Assembly (NCBI GenBank): GCA_003156795.1
Contig: PMHU01000135.1
Span: forward strand, 17,834-35,828
From: Acidimicrobiaceae bacterium
GTDB taxonomy: Bacteria > Actinomycetota > Acidimicrobiia > Acidimicrobiales > Palsa-688
Direction of reading: 5' to 3'
DNA: 17,995 nucleotides
The notes beneath the pieces are model-generated. The model was not told where the DNA came from. It made no database searches and saw only the letters and a list, made by a program, of their open reading frames with translations. Positions within the stretch are counted from its first letter, which is position 1. Each line of letters starts with the position of its first letter. Shown here in pieces: positions 14,331 to 17,995 of the stretch. The position numbers and the translations under genes were made by a program.

Positions 14331-15208
14331 CGCCGGCGGCGGAGCCTCCCGCTAAGGCGACGGTCGTCAGCCAACTCGTCGTTGTCGTCGAAGAAATCGT
14401 CGAGGGCCTGCTCGTCGTTGCCGACGCCCAACGCGGAGTCGATCGGTTCGAGGCGCGATCCCGGTTGGCGCGACGGAGCGATCTCGTAGTCGCCCCCGGT
14501 CTCACCGACGTGCAGTCGATCCTCCTCGCTGGGCGACCACATCGCCGTCGCGGGTTCGTCGGACTCCGCGCCGCCAGATCCAGCTGCATCGGACGTAATG
14601 GGTACCGGCGTCGCGGTCGGCGCGGGTGCAGATGAGGTGGGCGCAACCGAGGATCTGGACAGGGAATCCAGCGGTCGCGTCGTTGGCGCCGGCCAGAGCA
14701 CTCCGGCCCGCTCGACCGCGGCGACGGCCTCCGACAACGAGGCGTGGAGGTGGGCCTTGTGCTCGTCGAGCCAGCGTTGCAGTCCCTCGACGCCTTGCTG
14801 GACCTGCGATCTGGTGGACTCGAGCCGGCTCAACTCTGCCTTGGACTCGGCGATGGTGTCATCGAGCGTCTGGCGACCGCGCTCTTCGGCGTCTGAGAGG
14901 ATCGCTTGTGCTTGCTGCTCGGCGCTGGCCAGGATGCGCGACGCCTGCTCCCGTGCCTCCTGGACTGCGAGGTCAGCCGTGCGCTGAGCCAGCACCAGCG
15001 TCTTGCGCAGGGTGTCGTCGGTACCGCTCGCCTCGGAGGCGGCCGCCTCCGCCCGCTGGGCGCGGTCCACTGCCTGTCGCAGACGGTCCTGCAGGACCTC
15101 GATGCCCGCGGCGACCTGCTCGAGGAAGTGATCGACGTCCTCGGGGTGGTACCCGCGCATCTTCTCGCGGAACTCGACTTCTCGCAGTGACTTGGGGGAG
15201 ACCTCCAT
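14327..15208 (-). CDS. divIVA: DivIVA (Wag31) polar growth and division protein
   Basis: This coiled-coil protein recognises curved membrane at cell poles and septa and, in actinobacteria, directs apical cell-wall growth. The N-terminal lipid-binding domain (about residues 1-35) reads SPKSLREVEFREKMRGYHPEDVDHFLEQV, with the family's F-x4-RGY-x2-x-DVD-FL pattern. Coiled coils follow at about 36-60 and 64-165, including RKTLVLAQRTADLAVQEA and the Ala/Glu-rich repeat typical of the family. The remaining ~125 residues are Ser/Thr/Pro-rich then acidic, ending in an Arg-rich GRLRRRR. Length is 293 residues. ATG 15208 is chosen because it starts the family domain and has TACGAT exactly 6 bases upstream, indicating a leaderless mRNA. 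A longer frame reaches 15244 but would include that promoter. It is downstream of yggT on the same strand, separated by 65 bases, so it likely has its own promoter in addition to read-through. Confidence 0.96.
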   Translation of the reverse strand: MEVSPKSLREVEFREKMRGYHPEDVDHFLEQVAAGIEVLQDRLRQAVDRAQRAEAAASEASGTDDTLRKTLVLAQRTADLAVQEAREQASRILASAEQQAQAILSDAEERGRQTLDDTIAESKAELSRLESTRSQVQQGVEGLQRWLDEHKAHLHASLSEAVAAVERAGVLWPAPTTRPLDSLSRSSVAPTSSAPAPTATPVPITSDAAGSGGAESDEPATAMWSPSEEDRLHVGETGGDYEIAPSRQPGSRLEPIDSALGVGNDEQALDDFFDDNDELADDRRLSGRLRRRR

Positions 15209-15214
15209 ACACCC

Positions 15215-15220
15215 ATCGTA
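15215..15220 (-). promoter_or_regulatory. -10 element for leaderless divIVA mRNA
   Basis: TACGAT (15220-15215, minus strand) ends 6 bases before ATG 15208. GTGGAG at 15244-15239 is a weak -35 candidate with an 18-base spacer. The 10-mer TACGATGGGT is identical to that upstream of the Rrf2 gene. Confidence 0.5.
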
Positions 15221-15273
15221 CTTCGGAGCGAGGGACGCCTCCACGAACCCCGAAACCGGCGTCCCAAAAGCGG

Positions 15274-15546
15274 CTAAATGGGCAGGCGGCCGAGGAAGCT
15301 GACCACGATCTCCACCACGATGAAAGCCACCAAAAAAGACAGGTCGAACATCCCCACGGGCGGGACGATGCGACGGAAGGGCGCCAACACGGGCTCGGTC
15401 AGGGTGAAGAGCACGCGCCGGACGGGATTCAGAGGCGAGTCATGGCTGTACGGAAACCAGCTCAGGACGGCGCGTGCGAGGAGGATGAGTACGTAGACCT
15501 GACCCAGGTCGTATAGAGGGTTACCCCCGTGGAAGTTCGGGAACAC
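15274..15546 (-). CDS. YggT-family membrane protein
   Basis: This is a small integral membrane protein of the YggT family (90 residues), conserved beside sepF and divIVA in Gram-positive bacteria; its biochemical role is not established. Two membrane segments are visible, at about residues 14-31 (QVYVLILLARAVLSWF) and 67-86 (FDLSFLVAFIVVEIVVSFLG). Between them is the family signature TEPVLAPFRRIVPP. The GTG start at 15546 is the only one close to the usual N-terminus. It has no obvious Shine-Dalgarno sequence and lies 10 bases after the sepF stop, so it is probably translated by coupling within the ftsZ-sepF unit. The N-terminal dozen residues are slightly unusual for the family, so the start is less certain than the gene. 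Confidence 0.93.
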   Translation of the reverse strand: MFPNFHGGNPLYDLGQVYVLILLARAVLSWFPYSHDSPLNPVRRVLFTLTEPVLAPFRRIVPPVGMFDLSFLVAFIVVEIVVSFLGRLPI

Positions 15547-15556
15547 GAGCTGATCG

Positions 15557-16072
15557 TCAGGATCGGTAGCCCCGCTCCTGCAGCCTCCTCTTCTCCTCGG
15601 CCGATACCTCCACGTTCGAAGGGGTCAGCAGGAACACCTGGTCGGCCACCTTGTCCATGCTCCCCGAAAGGGCGTATGTGACGCCACTGCAGAAATCGAT
15701 CATTCGTCGAGCCAGCTCCCGGTCGTTGGCCTGCAAGTTGACGATGACGGGTTGGCCGTTCTTGAAGCGGTCGCCGATCTCTTGGGCGTCGGAGAACCTG
15801 GACGGGGCGACCACGTGGACCTTGGCGCCGTGCATGGGTGTGATGGGGCGCACCACCGCGGCCCGCGGGGTGACGGTAACCCCGTTGGACGGATCACCCA
15901 TCTCGCGCACCACGGGCCGAACGGCAGATACGGAACCTGACCCTTCAGACGGCTCCACGTAGCGCCGGGCCGGGCCCGGTGCCTGCGCAGCATCGTCATA
16001 GTCGTAGTCCTCGTACTCGTCGTCAGTGAGTCCCAGGTACACCATCGCTTTGTGCAAAATCCCTGATGCCAT
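15557..16072 (-). CDS. sepF: SepF cell division protein (FtsZ membrane anchor)
   Basis: SepF binds the FtsZ C-terminal peptide and tethers the Z-ring to the membrane; in actinobacteria without FtsA it is the main anchor. The product has 171 residues. The first 15 (MASGILHKAMVYLGL) can form the membrane-binding amphipathic helix. An acidic Asp/Tyr/Glu linker follows (about 16-28), then a Pro-rich variable stretch. The conserved SepF core spans about residues 83-165, including VVAPSRFSDAQEIGDRFKNGQPVIVNLQ and DFCSGVTYALSGSMDKVADQVFLLTP. ATG 16072 is decided by a strong ribosome-binding site, GGGAGG (16083-16078) with a 5-base gap, the best in this operon; the longer upstream frame is spurious. 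It is 23 bases from the end of yggS and 10 from yggT. Confidence 0.97.
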   Translation of the reverse strand: MASGILHKAMVYLGLTDDEYEDYDYDDAAQAPGPARRYVEPSEGSGSVSAVRPVVREMGDPSNGVTVTPRAAVVRPITPMHGAKVHVVAPSRFSDAQEIGDRFKNGQPVIVNLQANDRELARRMIDFCSGVTYALSGSMDKVADQVFLLTPSNVEVSAEEKRRLQERGYRS

Positions 16073-16095
16073 AGATGCCTCCCAGTAACTCGAGC

Positions 16096-16773
16096 CTATC
16101 GTTCCACCGACGGACGCCCCGGTCGGGGACCGAAGATGACTCGGCCCAGCCGAAGAGTCGTCGCTCCTTCCGCTACCGCCACCTCGAAGTCGTCGCTCAT
16201 CCCGATGGACAGCTCCCGCAAACCCAACCTCCGGGCCCGGTCGGCGAGCCACCGGAAGCACCTGCGGCTCCCGTCGACGTCCCCTGCCGGTCCGACCGCC
16301 ATCAGCCCGCTCAGATCGAGGGGCAACTGCCGGCAGCGAGAGACCAGCTCGTCCACGTCCTCGGGGCGACAGCCGGCCTTCGAGACGTCACCGGCCACGT
16401 TGACTTGGACCAGTACCTCAGCCCCGGGGCTCGCCGCGGCGACGGCTTCTGCAGCCACGACCCGGTCGATGCCATGCCAGGCCCGCACGACGGGAGCGAG
16501 CCGGGACACCTTGTTCCGCTGGACCGGACCCAGGAAGTGCCATCCGACCTCGCCCTGTGTCTTCTCCGCCTTGAAGAGCAGCTCCTGGGCGTAGTTTTCG
16601 CCTACTTCGCGAATCCCGGCGGTGACGGCCGCATCGACGGCTTCGGGCCCGAAGCCCTTCGTCACGGCGACGATCCTCACCTCGTCGGGGTCACGACCGG
16701 CGCCCGCGACCCGACGCCGGATCCCTTCCAACCTGTCGGCGACCGCGGCGGCACCCGCGGTCAAGGCCGCCAC
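16096..16773 (-). CDS. yggS: YggS/PLPBP pyridoxal-phosphate homeostasis protein
   Basis: This is a PLP-binding protein of the YggS/PROSC family, a TIM-barrel protein resembling the N-terminal domain of alanine racemase, with a role in vitamin B6 balance rather than a known catalytic activity. From GTG 16773 it has 225 residues. The PLP lysine is Lys39 in VAVTKGF (Lys53 if the GTG at 16815 is used). Family motifs EVGENYAQEL, WHFLGPVQRNK, VLVQVNVAG and the phosphate-binding SIGMSDDFEVAVAEGATTLRLG are present. GTG 16773 overlaps the pgeF stop by 13 bases. GTG 16815 would overlap by 55 and adds residues not typical of the family, so 16773 is preferred, but neither has a good ribosome-binding site. 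It is in the middle of the ftsZ-pgeF-yggS-sepF-yggT unit. Confidence 0.95.
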   Translation of the reverse strand: MAALTAGAAAVADRLEGIRRRVAGAGRDPDEVRIVAVTKGFGPEAVDAAVTAGIREVGENYAQELLFKAEKTQGEVGWHFLGPVQRNKVSRLAPVVRAWHGIDRVVAAEAVAAASPGAEVLVQVNVAGDVSKAGCRPEDVDELVSRCRQLPLDLSGLMAVGPAGDVDGSRRCFRWLADRARRLGLRELSIGMSDDFEVAVAEGATTLRLGRVIFGPRPGRPSVER

Positions 16774-17444
16774 ACCACTGTGGCTTGGCGCCTGGGCGTC
16801 TGGTCCGACCGCCACGACCAGTGTCCGCCTGAGCAGCTCGTGCAGACCGAGGCGTCCCCGACGAACGTGGCTCCCGCGGCGTGAAGGGCCGAGCGGACCC
16901 CCGCCGGTAGGTCGAGGGCCGGACGCCCGCCGCTGTCGACCGAACGAACTTGCGGGCCGAGGCGCGAAGCCATGCCGGCCAGGTCATCCTCTCCGAAGGG
17001 GTAGCAGCAGGGGTGGATGCAGGGACCCAGCACGGCTTCGACCTTGGTCGCGCCCAGGCGCCTCATGGCTTGAACCGTCGACTCGATCACGCCGGCCCGA
17101 AGGCCACGCCAGCCGGCGTGGGCCACGCCCAGCACGCCTTCTGGACTCGCTAGAGCGACGGGTGCGCAGTCCGCAGTGAGCACCGCTATTGCCGCCCCAG
17201 TGGCCGTCGTCACCGCTCCGTCGGCCGCTTCGCCGCTGGCGCCTCCGGGGCCCTCGGCGATCACGACCCGAGCCCCGTGAACCTGCTGCAAGATCGTCCA
17301 CGGCAGGTCGACCACGGCGCGCCGCCTGGCATCCACCGTCGGACCGGATCCGGCCAGATCGCCTTGGGCCCAGCCGGTGCTGCGCACGCGGACCCCACCG
17401 GCCAGCTCCCAGTCGACGGGGTGCGAACCGACCCCGGCTGCCAC
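16761..17444 (-). CDS. pgeF: PgeF/YfiH/LACC1-family protein (multicopper polyphenol oxidoreductase fold)
   Basis: This family (DUF152, YfiH, human LACC1) has been described as a purine nucleoside phosphorylase/adenosine deaminase, and the E. coli member as an enzyme that corrects peptidoglycan precursors carrying serine in place of L-alanine. Which activity applies here is unknown. The product has 227 residues. The metal-binding triad is visible as His56 in QQVHGARV, Cys93 in TADCAPV and His109 in HAGWRG; GPCIHPCCY also matches the family. The sequence ends RQATVVW, as family members do. GTG 17444 lies 2 bases after the ftsZ stop, so translation is probably coupled to ftsZ. A peptidoglycan-editing function would suit its place in the division cluster. 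Confidence 0.95.
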   Translation of the reverse strand: MAAGVGSHPVDWELAGGVRVRSTGWAQGDLAGSGPTVDARRRAVVDLPWTILQQVHGARVVIAEGPGGASGEAADGAVTTATGAAIAVLTADCAPVALASPEGVLGVAHAGWRGLRAGVIESTVQAMRRLGATKVEAVLGPCIHPCCYPFGEDDLAGMASRLGPQVRSVDSGGRPALDLPAGVRSALHAAGATFVGDASVCTSCSGGHWSWRSDQTPRRQATVVWRP

Positions 17445-17446
17445 GG

Positions 17447-17995
17447 TTACTTGAGGAAGTCCGGAACGTCGAACTCGTCGCCGACGAGTCCGAGATCCTC
17501 CTCGTCGCGTAGCTCGCGTTCGGTTGCGAGCAGCCCGATGCCTCCGGAAGAACCGGCCCGATCACGCTCCGGCTGGTCGTCCCAGCGCTCGAAACCAGCG
17601 GCGATGACCGTCACCCTCACCTCGTCGCCCATGGAGTCGTCGATGACCTGGCCGAAAATGATATTGGCGTCCGGGTGGGCAACCCCATGAATGATCTCAG
17701 CCGCTTCGTTGACTTCGAACAACCCCAGATCGCTGCCACCCGCGATGTTGAGCAGGATGCCGCGTGCGCCTTCGATCGAGGCTTCGAGCAACGGTGACGT
17801 GATCGCCAGCTTGGCCGCCGTCACGGCCCTGTTGTCGCCTGACGCGGTCCCGATGCCCATGATGGCAGTGCCGGCGTTGCTCATGATCATTTTGACGTCC
17901 GCAAAGTCTGTGTTGATGAGCCCGGGAGTGGTGATCAGGTCGGTGATGCCCTGCACGCCCTGGAGCAGAACTTCGTCAGCCATCTTGAAGGCGTT
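17447..17995 (-). CDS. ftsZ: Cell division protein FtsZ, 3' part of the gene
   Basis: This is the tubulin-like GTPase that forms the division ring. Only the C-terminal 182 codons are present; the gene continues beyond the right edge. The first visible residues (AFKMADEVLLQGVQGITDLI) lie in the central helix, followed by INTDFADVKMIMSNAGTAIMGIG with the conserved nucleotide-contacting Asp of the NTDFADV segment. The second structural domain ends near VTVIAAGFE. A short linker of about 30-35 residues, rich in Asp, Glu, Arg and Gly, leads to the C-terminal peptide DEFDVPDFLK, the docking site for SepF and other partners. The short linker contrasts with the long ones of some actinobacteria. It is the first gene seen of the unit that continues through pgeF, yggS, sepF and yggT. 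Confidence 0.98.
   Translation of the reverse strand, partial: NAFKMADEVLLQGVQGITDLITTPGLINTDFADVKMIMSNAGTAIMGIGTASGDNRAVTAAKLAITSPLLEASIEGARGILLNIAGGSDLGLFEVNEAAEIIHGVAHPDANIIFGQVIDDSMGDEVRVTVIAAGFERWDDQPERDRAGSSGGIGLLATERELRDEEDLGLVGDEFDVPDFLK

Overview
The window looks like chromosomal DNA from a high-GC actinobacterium. The main evidence is a proteasome-activator gene (bpa), a DivIVA/SepF/YggT/YggS/PgeF/FtsZ division cluster, a eukaryote-like (type 2) isoleucyl-tRNA synthetase, a DnaE1-type replicative polymerase, and frequent GTG starts with strongly G/C third codon positions. An Acidimicrobiia-like lineage is my inference, not something the sequence proves. There are no rRNA or tRNA genes, CRISPR arrays, insertion sequences or phage genes. 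No stretch longer than about 220 bases lacks a gene.

Layout, left to right. (1) Positions 1-531 (+) and 748-1419 (-) are two unrecognised genes, convergent across a 216-base gap with nested inverted repeats. (2) dnaE (1513-5103, -) has a promoter-like region holding a perfect 18-base palindrome. (3) bpa and an alkaline-phosphatase-superfamily phosphodiesterase (5229-6850, -) form an overlapping two-gene operon. It is transcribed divergently, across only 29 bases, from an Rrf2-family regulator (6880-7335, +). (4) rluD-type pseudouridine synthase, lspA and a TraR/DksA zinc-finger protein (7399-9720, -) form an overlapping operon. The TraR/DksA protein has a roughly 170-residue Lys/Ala/Pro-rich tail. 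(5) ileS (9854-13048, +) is divergent from that operon. (6) Next come a two-span membrane protein of unknown function (13104-14228, -) and divIVA (14327-15208, -). (7) yggT, sepF, yggS, pgeF and the 3' part of ftsZ (15274-17995, -) read as one tightly packed transcription unit.

How it fits together. The right half is the distal end of an actinobacterial division and cell-wall cluster: FtsZ makes the ring, SepF anchors it, and DivIVA organises polar growth. From memory, the order ftsZ-pgeF-yggS-sepF-yggT-divIVA-ileS-(DksA-like)-lspA-rluD-...-dnaE is also known from Streptomyces, so most of this window is conserved core. Here ileS points against its neighbours.

The less ordinary signals are mostly regulatory or in low-complexity protein regions. 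Several genes appear to be leaderless, with a TANNNT hexamer 6-7 bases before the start codon. The heptamer CTAGGGT lies upstream of three minus-strand genes. The Rrf2 protein lacks part of the usual cluster-ligand set and faces a proteasome-activator operon. The membrane protein beside divIVA is the best candidate for an undescribed division or polarity component. I see no clear new defence or mobile system.
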